64,000 nucleotides of DNA from Aegilops tauschii subsp. strangulata (GCF_002575655.3 NC_053035.3:505516601-505580600), one strand, 5' to 3'; counted from the stretch's first letter, positions 46,294-58,751 are shown. Translations and numbers: made by a program. Notes: generated by a model not told the origin, from the sequence alone.

Positions 46294-47718
46294 TAGTTAC
46301 ATGACAGATTGAGAGACCAATTGGCAAACTATAAGCGGAGACTCCATCGACTTCTCAGTGATGTTGGGACAGGAGGAAGGGAATAACATGGGTAACTCGA
46401 ATGGAAAAAGGTCTATGGTGCCACTGTCCTACTGCTCATGTCTTGGTTTGCAGATCGACACACCAGTACCCACGCAGCTTCCTGTGTCTGGTCGTACTTT
46501 CTGCAGAATGAATTTTTCTTAAGATTGGTACTTAGAACATGTACCAAATAAAAGGAACACTTAGAAAGTGGGTTACAAGAGCTGAAGCTCATTGCAAAGA
46601 ATTTCTAGGTACTATTTTCTCTACTTCTCCATTAATCTACATGAAACAAGCCCACCCCTAATAAGTGTACACCTCAATCAGTGCTAGAAGTTATGGAGGA
46701 GGTTGGAAAATAGGATGTTGTTTTTGATGGCCATAGGAATGATAGAAATATCAGTAGAAAATGTATGTGTGAATAAACCAACCTTGGGGTCTTTGATCGA
46801 ATAGGAAATGCGGGGCAAAGACCATTCGCCCCTTACCATGTTATCTTTTACTACTTTGATTAAATCATGTCACTGTTCAGGCAAATTAATCATAACACAA
46901 TGATTCAACTTCGAGGTGGTGTTAGTTAATAATCAGGTGTGTTCGCTTAGGTAAGTAGGGTTAAATCTTGCCTTGTGCACTTTCTTCCAAAACTCTTGAA
47001 TGGAAGTGAGGATTGGATCTTGCGCTTCATGCCAACCCAATGGACCATTTACTGTCAATATTGAGCAAGTAACCTGAAACGACGGCTGTAAAATTATCTG
47101 TTCTCATTCTATGCTATGTGATACTGGTTTTTATGTGAAAGCGCTAGAATCTCATTATTCTATAATTGTCATGGTATATAGACGTACATGGAGCATTGAT
47201 ATTTTGTCCAGAAACCCCATTGAACATTGATTTTGTGCAATCCGCCACCTAAACCTTTGAACGCACCCAGGAATTCGAACAAGTATTTAGTTTTAGACCA
47301 TTTAAATTTCACTGTCACTTGTTCTTCCCTTAAGACGAACGGGCACAGCAACGTGCGCCTTTATGTTCTGGTTACTCTAGTAAAAAAAAAGAGACTCGGC
47401 TGGGTGGCTCTTGGGCCTTGAAACCCGGATGGAGGGAGCTGTATTCTGTCTGTATTCTAAACATAAACATAGAGCCGGAGTTTGTTTTGCAGACACATAG
47501 CAAGGGTTGAAGGAAAAAAACAATTAAGATAATCTAGCCAGCAAGCTTGTCGTCTATCTATAATTCTATATTAGGTAGGGAGAACAAGTCGATGGATCCA
47601 TGGCCACAAATTTTATTTTGATTGTTATATGGCCACAACTAAATTAGGTAGCTCCTTCTCAACTGCCTGCGCTGAAATTGGCCGAGCTACTAAAAATAGG
47701 CGTCCAAAAGCAAGCAAG

Positions 47719-47780
47719 CATGCATGCGGTGCTATCTATCTATCTATCTATCTATCTGGTGTATGTGTATGCCTATATAA
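47719..47780 (+). promoter_or_regulatory. Core promoter of gene copy 6
   Basis: RY motif at 47719-47726, (CTAT)6, TATATAA at 47774-47780. Confidence 0.65.
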
Positions 47781-47894
47781 GAAGGGGAACACCAGCTAGC
47801 TAATTTGCTCTCTCGCTGCAAGTGCGCACACACCCACCCACCTGACCAAATATATCCATCATACAACAATAAGATCATCCATTCATCGACTACC

Positions 47895-48485
47895 ATGGCC
47901 ATTTCTCTGCTGCCTTACACCGCCTCGGCTCTGCTTGCCATCATCATCGCCGTCGCCATCGCTGTTGCCCCTGCAGTTGTCCGGTCGGAACCAGAGCCTG
48001 GGCCCAGCATTGAAGCCATCAACGCCACATGCGCGACTGCTTCGTACAAATTTGAGTGCACCCATCTGCTACTAAACAACCTGGATGTCAGGACGCCTCA
48101 AGTGAAGGATGTGATCGCAATGTCAGTCCAAGTCGTCGCCAAGAAGGCGGCGGAGGCGGCCGCATTCGCCAAGGCCATCAAGAAACCCTCCAAATGCGTC
48201 ACCGACTGCCTCGACGACCTCGCCGTACTATCCAAGCACATCAAGACGCTCCTGGCGACGCTCGAAACCGCCAACGACGCGGGCTTCTTTGAGCAATTTG
48301 ACAAAAAGAGCAAATGTCACGGAGATTGTTGCTCGGACAACTTCTCGGTCGAGGAATGCAACGCACAGAGCCAAATCGGTGGGGTGTTTGGCGATTTTCG
48401 TGTCACTGATGACCTGTTGATGAGGAGGGCGTATTTTAGGAAGCAACAGCTTGACAACAAAACAACATCACCTAACTCTAACTGA
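47895..48485 (+). CDS. PMEI/invertase-inhibitor-like secreted protein, gene copy 6
   Basis: 196 residues, identical in protein sequence to copy 1. Two base changes follow in the 3' flank (GATTAGCTCTTATATTG at about 48503). Confidence 0.7.
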   Translation: MAISLLPYTASALLAIIIAVAIAVAPAVVRSEPEPGPSIEAINATCATASYKFECTHLLLNNLDVRTPQVKDVIAMSVQVVAKKAAEAAAFAKAIKKPSKCVTDCLDDLAVLSKHIKTLLATLETANDAGFFEQFDKKSKCHGDCCSDNFSVEECNAQSQIGGVFGDFRVTDDLLMRRAYFRKQQLDNKTTSPNSN

Positions 48486-49512
48486 AGAGGACAGCCGGTG
48501 TGATTAGCTCTTATATTGATATCGCATGCATATGAATAATGGTCCAATGGAATTGGGAGCGGAGTAGGAAGCTCATGTTGCCTTTATGCATGTATAATAA
48601 TCATGCCTGCCTGCATGGCCTGCTAGCTGTTGGTCCAATGCCTGGCTGCCTGCCTGCCTGAACTGGCGTCAGTTTCCAGTTTGTTTTTGCAATATGTGAT
48701 AACTCTTCTGTATTGTGCATTCCATTTCTTCGAGTGAAAGATAAATTTGTTGGCTATGATTTTTATTTACATCTAAAATCATGCACTCTAGCTAGAAATC
48801 TCTGTCACCTTTAGAGCTCCGTACGTGTTCTCCGTTTGTTGGCTGTTAACCGAGGCAGACGGCGGCAGCGCCCTCGGGTGCCGCTTTCTCCTTGAACATG
48901 TCGTCTATGCATGGTGTTCGCCCTTCCAGCCACCTGGATAACTCTGAGGAAAACCTCATATCTCGGGATCAAACTAGGGTGGCGTTTCTGCCGCATGCCC
49001 CCCCTTGGGCTTGTTGGAGTTAATCACGACATACCCTCCAAAGCTGGTGGTGTCCACTTCGTGTACAAGCATGTATCCGATTAGTACTAGAGTATGAGTT
49101 AGTCTAGGAGTAGGATTGCACTAGATAGCTTATCCTGTAGTACTATTTATATGTACGTACCCTGGCTTGTAACACCACCGTGATTTGAGTTGATCAATAA
49201 AGCAATAAGGCTCGAGACGAGCCTTTGGCAATACATCAGTCTCGCGTGCGTTTGTGTTGTTCCGGCCGGCTGGCCGCTGTGTGCGTACGTGAGATACTAG
49301 TTGATCAAAGGAATCGATCAAGCTAGTACGTGGTGTTGCTAGCTTACAACGGTGCATCTCGGCGTAAAGCACCTCGCCGACTTCCTCAGCAAGCTTCGTT
49401 CGTCATCGTCGTTCCTCGTCGGTCGTATCATCATCGCTGGGAAGTACTCGACATCGGGACTGGGCCAACAATTGGTATCAGAGCAAGGTTGATCTTCTAG
49501 TAACGGAAGGCC

Positions 49513-50601
49513 ATGGTGGGCGAGGAGATCGTGGAAGCGTCCGACGCGGCTAAAGTACTTGCCGTGCCCGGTTCGTCGTACCCAAGGTTTGATCGCGAGA
49601 ACTTCAGGGTTTGGAAGGCCCTCATGGAGTGTGGTCTCCGCGCCAACGAGCTATGGGACGCGGTCGACCCAGGAGGTGACGCGTTTAAGAAGGAGGGAGC
49701 TGAGCACCGGAAGGATCGGCAGGCGGCGTCGGCGATTTACTCGGTGATGCCGATGGATGTCCTACAACACCTAATTGCCAAAGAAACGGCGAAAGAGGCG
49801 TGGGATACTTTGAAGCTCATGTTCGAGGGACACACCCACGTCAAGCAAGCCAATCTTCAAACTCTCCTAAGGAACTATGAGACTTTGGTCATGGGCGACG
49901 ATGAGTCCGTAGACGCGTTCGCTTCACGGGTGGCAACTCTCGTCAATCGTATTCGCGCGCTTGGAGAAAACCTCACGGAGACCTCGGTTGTCCGATGGTT
50001 CTTGCGTGCAGCCCCTCCCCGGTACCTGCAAATTGTCACGGCGATCGAGCAGTGCGTCGATCTCGCGAGTCTCTCCATCGACGATCTTGTCGGACGGTAC
50101 AAGGCTCACGATGAGCGGATGCGGTACAGTCTTGGGGACGGGAGGAATGACGAGCTTGTGATGCTCACAAGGGCGCAGTGGGTCGCTTTGTCAAAGGAAA
50201 AGCAAGGCGGATCCACGAGTAGCAGCAAGAAGAAGGGGAAGCAGCGATCGGCGAGAAAGAACTTTGCCGACTCGGACGATGAGGCTGCACCACCGAGGAG
50301 AAAGTTTGACATCAGGAAAGTGAGGTGTTATAACTGTGGCCTCCTCGGTCACTTCAAGGCTGACTGTGAGGAAGCACCGAAGCAGAAGGCGCTCATTGCC
50401 CAGCAAGGAGATGATGGTGACATGATGTTGATGTGTAAACTGGTGGACGAGGAGGATCCAGATTCTCAAGCGTTGACTAAAGAAATTGTCGAGCTTGCGG
50501 AAGAAAAAGTTTTCCATCATGATCGTGATTCGGAAACCTGTGTCGAAGCTACAGATGCGGGGAGTGATTCCGAAACTTATGTCAGTGCTATGGACGATTG
50601 A
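49513..50601 (+). CDS. Copia gag polyprotein, intact frame, unit 7
   Basis: 362 residues; Met127 where units 1 and 4 have Ile. Met is also found in B, C and unit 8, so it is probably the older state. Confidence 0.85.
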   Translation: MVGEEIVEASDAAKVLAVPGSSYPRFDRENFRVWKALMECGLRANELWDAVDPGGDAFKKEGAEHRKDRQAASAIYSVMPMDVLQHLIAKETAKEAWDTLKLMFEGHTHVKQANLQTLLRNYETLVMGDDESVDAFASRVATLVNRIRALGENLTETSVVRWFLRAAPPRYLQIVTAIEQCVDLASLSIDDLVGRYKAHDERMRYSLGDGRNDELVMLTRAQWVALSKEKQGGSTSSSKKKGKQRSARKNFADSDDEAAPPRRKFDIRKVRCYNCGLLGHFKADCEEAPKQKALIAQQGDDGDMMLMCKLVDEEDPDSQALTKEIVELAEEKVFHHDRDSETCVEATDAGSDSETYVSAMDD

Positions 50602-50647
50602 CCTGGTAAAGGTGAAAAGGAGTGGGCGATGGTGTCTATCAAGTGCC

Positions 50648-50902
50648 GAGGAACCGGCAAAATCTGAGGACGCAAATATGATGGAGTATTGGCGCCAGGC
50701 TATGAAAGAAGAGTTGAGGTCGATCCACGACAACAATGCATGGGAGCTTGTGGATCTTCCCAACAATGAAAAAGCTATGGAGCTCAAGTGGGAATTTAAG
50801 GTCAAGAAAGATGTTGAAGGGTGCATGAAGCACAAAGCGAGGTTTGTAGCCAAAGAGTATGTGCAAGAGGAAGGTGTGGACTTCGAAGAAATTCGGATGT
50901 AG
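50648..50902 (+). pseudogene. Copia reverse transcriptase, N-terminal fragment, unit 7
   Basis: Type A form. Confidence 0.85.
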
Positions 50903-51476
50903 CTTTTCGAGTAGATGATTTTTCATATAATTTTTTTTAATCCGAGTTCGTATGCAAAAGTTATGCCCATTTTACAAATTCCAGAGAGATTTTGCAAATA
51001 AAGTCGAAATTCATATTTGTAAATTTTCCCAACAACTAGACCACATATCAGATGGGAAACTTATTTTTTTTTATTTTTTTTTGACATTTCTATCATTTTC
51101 TTTTGTTTTTTCTAAAACTAAAAAGGCGGTCCACCGGGGGGGGGGGGGGGTAGAGTTTGATAATGGGACCTTTAGTACCGGTTCGTGCCACGAACCGGTA
51201 CTAATGCCTCAAAGCCCATTAGTCCCGGTTGGTGGCACCAACCGGGACTAAAGGTTGACCTTTAGTCCCGGTTGGTGCCACCAACCGGGACTAATGGGCA
51301 TCGCACCCTTTAGTCCCGGTTCGTGGCATCAACCGAGACTAAAGGGCCCAGGTGAACCGGGACTAATGCCTTAGCCGCACGAACCGGGACCAATGCTCAC
51401 ATTAGTCCCGGTTCATGACTGAACTGGGACTAATGTGAATACTGCCCTGTGACCAAAGCCCTGTTTTCTACTAGTG
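50903..51476. mobile_element. CACTA right end with an extra hairpin arm, unit 7
   Basis: Terminus ends at 51476; G run of 15. At about 51240-51290 the TTAGTCCCGGTTGGTG palindrome is present twice, joined by AAAGGTTGACCTTT, itself a palindrome; units 1-6 have it once. Confidence 0.7.
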
Positions 51477-52887
51477 TACTTCAGCCTGAGCACGCTTCAC
51501 TTCCGAGTTCTAATCCCCCTTGTTTCCAAGTCCGCACTTGTTGTTTTCTTGACAATAGTAAGCTGTCAATCTAATTAACCCTTAGGAGTTGAACTTGAGC
51601 ATGAAGTCACAAGTTTCACCGTTTGAGTTTGAAACTATTATTCTTAAAACCAATAATTACTTAGTAACACTAATATTTTCTTGAATAAGTAGTTTGTCCA
51701 CCGTTTGACCAGAGTTTGACCAAAAATTCAAAAAAACATAAATTTGAGGATAACATTTTTTCCTTTGAGAATTTCAGGATTCTTAAAATTTGCAAAATGG
51801 CCTATGGCCGTCCAAATCAGATCCAGATTATCCTGCTGAATACTTTGATATATTATACTTTTTTCGACATCGTATGCAAAAGTTATAGCCGTTTTACTTT
51901 TTCATAACACTTTTTTGCAAAACATGTCCGAATTAAGTTTTTTTATTTTCCTAACTAGTAGATGTTGTAACATAACTACAACTCGAAGGATTTTCATTTT
52001 TGAAGCTTTCATTATTTTCTTTTGTTTTTTTCAAAACTAAAATGGCGATACACACTTGGGGGGGGGGGTGGTGGTAGAGTTTGAACACCTTTAGTCCGGG
52101 ATGGTGTCCATCCAATCCTACCGTCGACTACATCTACTAGCACCGTCCCAGCCAGAGTCACAACTAAGGTTAACCAAGCCAGAGTCACGTTCTATTAAAG
52201 TGGCAAAAAGAACTAATTTTTAACTAAATATAATTGAAAACAACAATTAAAGGACTAAAACACCTTTATAAGGAAAGTAGTGCTGTTTTAATTAAAATCC
52301 TAATTTAAATTAATCTAAAAATAACCAAATAAATCTTACTGTGGCAACAATCTGACATGTGACTAGGAGCAAAAAGAATTAAATTGAAACCTATTTTCAA
52401 ACTCAAATTATTCACAATCTAGGGTATGAAGAAAATTTGAACAAATTCATATTTAAATCATTCAAATTTGAAAACTAATGGCACAAACAGAAACTAGACA
52501 AAATTTTAATCTAATGCAAAAAGAATCACTCAAAAACATCAAATATCCTAAAAGATATAAGCAATTTAAAACAGAAACTAAAAACAGAAAACAAATGGAA
52601 AAACAAAAAACAAATTTCAGAACCCCTTTAGTCCCGGTTTGAGACACGAACCGGGACTAAAGATCATCGCACCCTTTAGTCCCGGTTGGTGTCTCAAACC
52701 GGGACTAAAGGTCTAATCTTTAGTCCCGGTTTGAGACACGAACCGGGACTAAAGGGTGTTTAGTCCCGGTTCGTGTCTCAAACCGGGACTAAAGGTCCCA
52801 TTTGAACTGGGACTAATGCCTTCCCGACGCCCTACACGCTCGAACCGGGCACATTAGTCCCGGTTCGTAATGCAACCGGCACTAAAG
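51477..52887. mobile_element. CACTA-related AT-rich block and hairpin cluster, unit 7
   Basis: Four-arm hairpin cluster at 52627-52887; second G run of 11. Confidence 0.6.
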
Positions 52888-52892
52888 GGAGA

Positions 52893-53362
52893 TCCAAGGC
52901 TCCTACCAAGGACAAGATCTTCGACTGGCTTCTTTGTCGTGATAGGTTTAGCAAGATGGCGAACTTACATCGCAAGACCATCTCTCCTCTGACTCGGACT
53001 GTCCGCAGTGCGACATCACTCATGAGGATGTGACGCACCTCGCCATCCTTCGCCGACGCGCGACACAGGTCTGGTGCCTCTTGGGGCTGCAACCACCTCA
53101 CTCCATCAACCTCGTTTGGAATACCACAACGCCGGTCGGCCTCAACATCAACATTTGGCCCACTGTCGCCCTCGCCATCCTCTGGAAGCTCCGGGCCTCC
53201 AGGAGCGCTCGTGTCTTTCGCAACGAGCTACACTCTCCCATAGATACTCGTCGCAACATTATTGCAGACTTTACGTTTGGATCCTTCAGATTTAAGGACC
53301 CCATGAGTAGGGAGGCTGCAGTGTCTTGGTGCCTATACCTCTCCTCTCGTTGTATTCCGTGA
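52893..53362 (+). pseudogene. LINE zf-RVT fragment, unit 7
   Basis: Same frames and frameshift as unit 1. Confidence 0.7.
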
Positions 53363-53424
53363 TGTAACTTGCCATTTGAGCCTTTGAGTGATATATACAG
53401 CGCCCCCGTGATTGTTGGGAAATA

Positions 53425-53517
53425 CTCCCTCCATCCCAAAATAACTGTGTCAAACTTGGTACAACTTTACACTAAAGTTAATACAAAGTTGAGACACTTA
53501 TATTGGGATAGAGGGAG
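53425..53517. mobile_element. Stowaway-like MITE, 93 bp, unit 7
   Basis: TA-flanked, same ends as unit 1. Confidence 0.85.
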
Positions 53518-54313
53518 TAATAATTTCCAAGCATTTAAAACAGCTAAGCATGCAAGATTGGTCCCACTAATTACAAAACAGTAAAACTGAGCTAGCTAGG
53601 AGCCTCCACAATGCTTCGATGTTGCTGGCCGTTCGATGCATCCATAGTACGTTCTATGGGCGTCTTCATTTGCCTTTTGGGCCGCTGCTCCGCAGAACTA
53701 GCTAGGCCGGCCGTGGTTTGTCTGTCCGGGATCTTGCATACGACTAGTGCACTGGTTTGAGTAGCCCGTTTAAACGTCTATTCTCATCCCCCCCACCAGC
53801 ACCCACGAAGCCATGTCCTTTCCTCTCCTCTCTGCTCATCCACCATCGCCGTCGCCGTTCGCCTCACGTCTGCCATCCCCATGACCGGCGAGCACCGAAG
53901 ATGAAGTAAGGTAGCGAGCGACAAATGTGACTGGGCGAGGAGGTGTGGTTGTCCGTAAGGGCATGTCACAGAACTCGCCATGACCAGTGGGGTGGAGGAC
54001 GCGACGCGACGCTGTTCTGGTGGGTACCCCGTGGACCTATTCCGTTGCACAATTTCGCAGCCAGTGCGGGAGGGCAGTGACACTAAGCATTGGTGTGACG
54101 GAGTGGTTTCTCATCGAGTATGACTAGAGCTTACATAGATTGACTCGTGTTGAGTCCATGTGGATCCGCCCCATCATTTTCATATCAGGAGGACGCCGAG
54201 CTCGTCCGAGTGGTGGGGCACCAGGACAGATCAATTGGTGAGCACATCTTTAGGTTTGTTGAACTTGGTTTAGGAATTTATTAATAATTTTCACTTCGAT
54301 TGATAAACAACTA

Positions 54314-54392
54314 CTCCCTTCGTAAACCAATATAAGAGCGTTTAGATCACTACTAGTGATCTAAACGCTCTTGTATTAGTTTACACAGGGAG
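54314..54392. mobile_element. Stowaway-like MITE, 79 bp, unit 7
   Basis: Type A form with TG right flank. Confidence 0.85.
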
Positions 54393-55818
54393 TGGTTACA
54401 TGACAGATTGAGAGACCAATTGGCAAACTATAAGCGGAGACTCCATCGACTTCTCAGTGATGTTGGGACAGGAGGAAGGGAATAACATGGGTAACTCGAA
54501 TGGGAAAAGGTCTATGGTGCCACTGTCCTACTGCTCATGTCTTGGTTTGCAGATCGACACACCAGTACCCACGCAGCTTCCTGTGTCTGGTCGTACTTTC
54601 TGCAGAATGAATTTTTCTTAAGATTGGTACTTAGAACATGTACCAAATAAAAGGAACACTTAGAAAGTGGGTTACAAGAGCTGAAGCTCATGGCAAAGAA
54701 TTTCTAGGTACTATTTTTCTCTACTTCTCCATTAATCTACATGAAACAAGCCCACCCCTAATAAGTGTACACCTCAATCAGTGCTAGAAGTTATGGAGGA
54801 GGTTGGAAAATAGGATATTGTTTTTGATGGCCATAGGAATGATAGAAATATCAGTAGAAAATGTATGTGTGAATAAACCAACCTTGGGGTCTTTGATCGA
54901 ATAGGAAATGCGGGGCAAAGACCATTCGCCCCTTACCATGTTATCTTTTACTACTTTGATTAAATCATGTCATTGTTCAGGCAAATTAATCATAACACAA
55001 TGATTCAACTTCGAGGTGGTGTTAGTTAATAATCAGGTGTGTTCGCTTAGGTAAGTAGGGTTAAATCTTGCCTTGTGCACTTTCTTCCAAAACTCTTGAA
55101 TGGAAGTGAGGATTGGATGTTGCGCTTCATGCCAACCCAATGGACCATTTACTGTCAATATTGAGCAAGTAACCTGAAACGACGGCTGTAAAATTATCTG
55201 TTCTCATTCTATGCTATGTGATACTGGTTTTTATGTGAAAGCGCTAGAATCTCATTATTCTATAATTGTCATGGTATATAGACGTACATGGAGCATTGAT
55301 ATTTTGTCCAGAAACCCCATTGAACATTGATTTTGTGCAATCCGCCACCTAAACCTTTGAACGCACCCAGGAATTCGAACAAGTATTTAGTTTTAGACCA
55401 TTTAAATTTCACTGTCACTTGTTCTTCCCTTAAGACGAACGGGCACAGCAACGTGCGCCTTTATGTTCTGGTTACTCTAGTAAAAAAAAAGAGACTCGGC
55501 TGGGTGGCTCTTGGGCCTTGAAACCCGGATGGAGGGAGCTGTATTCTGTCTGTATTCTAAACATAAACATAGAGCCGGAGTTTGTTTTGCAGACACATAG
55601 CAAGGGTTGAAGGAAAAAAACAATTAAGATAATCTAGCCAGCAAGCTTGTCGTCTATCTATAATTCTATATTAGGTAGGGAGAACAAGTCGATGGATCCA
55701 TGGCCACAAATTTTATTTTGATTGTTATATGGCCACAACTAAATTAGGTAGCTCCTTCTCAACTGCCTGCGCTGAAATTGGCCGAGCTACTAAAAATAGG
55801 CGTCCAAAAGCAAGCAAG

Positions 55819-55884
55819 CATGCATGCGGTGCTATCTATCTATCTATCTATCTATCTATCTGGTGTATGTGTATGCCTATATAA
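55819..55884 (+). promoter_or_regulatory. Core promoter of gene copy 7
   Basis: RY motif at 55819-55826, (CTAT)7, the longest in the array, and TATATAA at 55878-55884. Confidence 0.65.
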
Positions 55885-55998
55885 GAAGGGGAACACCAGC
55901 TAGCTAATTTGCTCTCTCGCTGCAAGTGCGCACACACCCACCCACCTGACCAAATATATCCATCATACAACAATAAGATCATCCATTCATCGACTACC

Positions 55999-56589
55999 AT
56001 GGCCATTTCTCTGCTGCCTTACACCGCCTCGGCTCTGCTTGCCATCATCATCGCCGTCGCCATCGCTGTTGCCCCTGCAGTTGTCCGGTCGGAACCAGAG
56101 CCTGGGCCCAGCATTGAAGCCATCAACGCCACATGCGCGACTGCTTCGTACAAATTTGAGTGCACCCATCTGCTACTAAACAACCTGGATGTCAGGACGC
56201 CTCAAGTGAAGGATGTGATCGCAATGTCAGTCCAAGTCGTCGCCAAGAAGGCGGCGGAGGCGGCCGCATTCGCCAAGGCCATCAAGAAACCCTCCAAATG
56301 CGTCACCGACTGCCTCGACGACCTCGCCGTACTATCCAAGCACATCAAGACGCTCCTGGCGACGCTCGAAACCGCCAACGACGCGGGCTTCTTTGAGCAA
56401 TTTGACAAAAAGAGCAAATGTCACGGAGATTGTTGCTCGGACAACTTCTCGGTCGAGGAATGCAACGCACAGAGCCAAATCGGTGGGGTGTTTGGCGATT
56501 TTCGTGTCACTGATGACCTGTTGATGAGGAGGGCGTATTTTAGGAAGCAACAGCTTGACAACAAAACAACATCACCTAACTCTAACTGA
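55999..56589 (+). CDS. PMEI/invertase-inhibitor-like secreted protein, gene copy 7
   Basis: 196 residues, identical in protein sequence to copy 1. This is the last gene copy of the array on the right; the following unit is cut before it reaches a gene. Confidence 0.7.
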   Translation: MAISLLPYTASALLAIIIAVAIAVAPAVVRSEPEPGPSIEAINATCATASYKFECTHLLLNNLDVRTPQVKDVIAMSVQVVAKKAAEAAAFAKAIKKPSKCVTDCLDDLAVLSKHIKTLLATLETANDAGFFEQFDKKSKCHGDCCSDNFSVEECNAQSQIGGVFGDFRVTDDLLMRRAYFRKQQLDNKTTSPNSN

Positions 56590-57616
56590 AGAGGACAGCC
56601 GGTGTGATTTGCTCTTACATTGATATCGCATGCATATGAATAATGGTCCAATGGAATTGGGAGCGGAGTAGGAAGCTCATGTTGCCTTTATGCATGTATA
56701 ATAATCATGCCTGCCTGCATGGCCTGCTAGCTGTTGGTCCAATGCCTGGCTGCCTGCCTGCCTGAACTGGCGTCAGTTTCCAGTTTGTTTTTGCAATATG
56801 TGATAACTCTTCTGTATTGTGCATTCCATTTCTTCGAGTGAAAGATAAATTTGTTGGCTATGATTTTTATTTACATCTAAAATCATGCACTCTAGCTAGA
56901 AATCTCTGTCACCTTTAGAGCTCCGTACGTGTTCTCCGTTTGTTGGCTGTTAACCGAGGCAGACGACGGCAGCGCCCTCGGGTGCCGCTTTCTCCTTGAA
57001 CATGTCGTCTATGCATGGTGTTCGCCCTTCCAGCCACCTGGATAACTCTGAGGAAAACCTCATATCTCGGGATCAAACTAGGGTGGCGTTTCTGCCGCAT
57101 GCCCCCCCTTGGGCTTGTTGGAGTTAATCACGACATACCCTCCAAAGCTGGTGGTGTCCACTTCGTGTACAAGCATGTATCCGATTAGTACTAGAGTATG
57201 AGTTAGTCTAGGAGTAGGATTGCACTAGATAGCTTATCCTGTAGTACTATTTATATGTACGTACCCTGGCTTGTAACACCACCGTGATTTGAGTTGATCA
57301 ATAAAGCAATAAGGCTCGAGACGAGCCTTTGGCAATACATCAGTCTCGCGTGCGTTTGTGTTGTTCCGGCCGGCTGGCCGCTGTGTGCGTACGTGAGATA
57401 CTAGTTGATCAAAGGAATCGATCAAGCTAGTACGTGGTGTTGCTAGCTTACAACGGTGCATCTCGGCGTAAAGCACCTCGCCGACTTCCTCAGCAAGCTT
57501 CGTTCGTCATCGTCGTTCCTCGTCGGTCGTATCATCATCGCTGGGAAGTACTCGACATCGGGACTGGGCCAACAATTGGTATCAGAGCAAGGTTGATCTT
57601 CTAGTAACGGAAGGCC

Positions 57617-58705
57617 ATGGTGGGCGAGGAGATCGTGGAAGCGTCCGACGCGGCTAAAGTACTTGCCGTGCCCGGTTCGTCGTACCCAAGGTTTGATCGC
57701 GAGAACTTCAGGGTTTGGAAGGCCCTCATGGAGTGTGGTCTCCGCGCCAACGAGCTATGGGACGCGGTCGACCCAGGAGGTGACGCGTTTAAGAAGGAGG
57801 GAGCTGAGCACCGGAAGGATCGGCAGGCGGCGTCGGCGATTTACTCGGTGATGCCGATGGATGTCCTACAACACCTAATTGCCAAAGAAACGGCGAAAGA
57901 GGCGTGGGATACTTTGAAGCTCATGTTCGAGGGACACACCCACGTCAAGCAAGCCAATCTTCAAACTCTCCTAAGGAACTATGAGACTTTGGTCATGGGC
58001 GACGATGAGTCCGTAGAAACGTTCGCTTCACGGGTGGCAACTCTCGTCAATCGTATTCGCGCGCTTGGAGAAAACCTCACGGAGACCTCGGTTGTCCGAT
58101 GGTTCTTGCGTGCAGCCCCTCCCCGGTACCTGCAAATTGTCACGGCGATCGAGCAGTGCGTCGATCTCGCGAGTCTCTCCATCGACGATCTTGTCGGACG
58201 GTACAAGGCTCACGATGAGCGGATGTGGTACAGTCTTGGGGACGGGAGGAATGACGAGCTTGTGATGCTCACAAGGGCGCAGTGGGTCGCTTTGTCAAAG
58301 GAAAAGCAAGGCGGATCCACGAGCAGCAGCAAGAAGAAGGGGAAGCAGCGATCGGCGAGAAAGAACTTTGCCGACTCGGACGATGAGGCTGCACCACCGA
58401 GGAGAAAGTTTGACATCAGGAAAGTGAGGTGTTATAACTGTGGCCTCCTCGGTCACTTCAAGGCTGACTGTGAGGAAGCACTGAAGCAGAAGGCGCTCAT
58501 TGCCCAGCAAGGAGATGATGGTGACATGATGTTGATGTGTAAACTGGTGGACGAGGAGGATCCAGATTCTCAAGCGTTGACTAAAGAAATTGTCGAGCTT
58601 GCGGAAGAAAAAGTTTTCCATCATGATCGTGATTCGGAAACCTGTGTCGAAGCTACAGATGCAGGGAGTGATTCTAAAACTTATGTCAGTGCTATGGACG
58701 ATTGA
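57617..58705 (+). CDS. Copia gag polyprotein, intact frame but diverged, unit 8
   Basis: 362 residues. Private changes Asp134Glu, Ala135Thr, Arg204Trp, Pro289Leu and a Glu to Lys in the acidic tail; the zinc-knuckle residues are kept. Confidence 0.85.
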   Translation: MVGEEIVEASDAAKVLAVPGSSYPRFDRENFRVWKALMECGLRANELWDAVDPGGDAFKKEGAEHRKDRQAASAIYSVMPMDVLQHLIAKETAKEAWDTLKLMFEGHTHVKQANLQTLLRNYETLVMGDDESVETFASRVATLVNRIRALGENLTETSVVRWFLRAAPPRYLQIVTAIEQCVDLASLSIDDLVGRYKAHDERMWYSLGDGRNDELVMLTRAQWVALSKEKQGGSTSSSKKKGKQRSARKNFADSDDEAAPPRRKFDIRKVRCYNCGLLGHFKADCEEALKQKALIAQQGDDGDMMLMCKLVDEEDPDSQALTKEIVELAEEKVFHHDRDSETCVEATDAGSDSKTYVSAMDD

Positions 58706-58751
58706 CCCGGTAAAGGTGGAAAGGAGTGGGCGATGGTGTCTATCAAGTGCC

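Larger units (their letters stand above)
24369..48485 (+). repeat. Higher-order block II (units 4-6, A-B-C), about 24.12 kb
   Basis: Second copy of the three-unit block. Differences from block I are few: G-run and CTAT lengths, scattered single bases, and one-base deletions such as GATGTACTTG at about 37243. Confidence 0.85.
40465..48485 (+). repeat. Tandem unit 6 (type C), 8021 bp
   Basis: Counterpart of unit 3, with all its C-type marks. Spacers: 40465-40990, 45421-46213 and 46294-47718. Confidence 0.95.
49012..50902 (+). mobile_element. Truncated Copia retrotransposon, unit 7
   Basis: LTR 49012-49470 with the CCAACA end; primer site 49473-49484. Confidence 0.9.
48486..56589 (+). repeat. 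Tandem unit 7 (type A'), 8104 bp
   Basis: Mostly type A (intact gag, CCAACA LTR end, CATCGAGTATG, 79-bp second MITE) but with features shared with unit 8: gag Met127, TCTATGCATGG at about 48903, and an additional hairpin arm in the CACTA end. This is the longest unit. Spacers: 48486-49011, 53520-54313 and 54393-55818. Confidence 0.95.
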
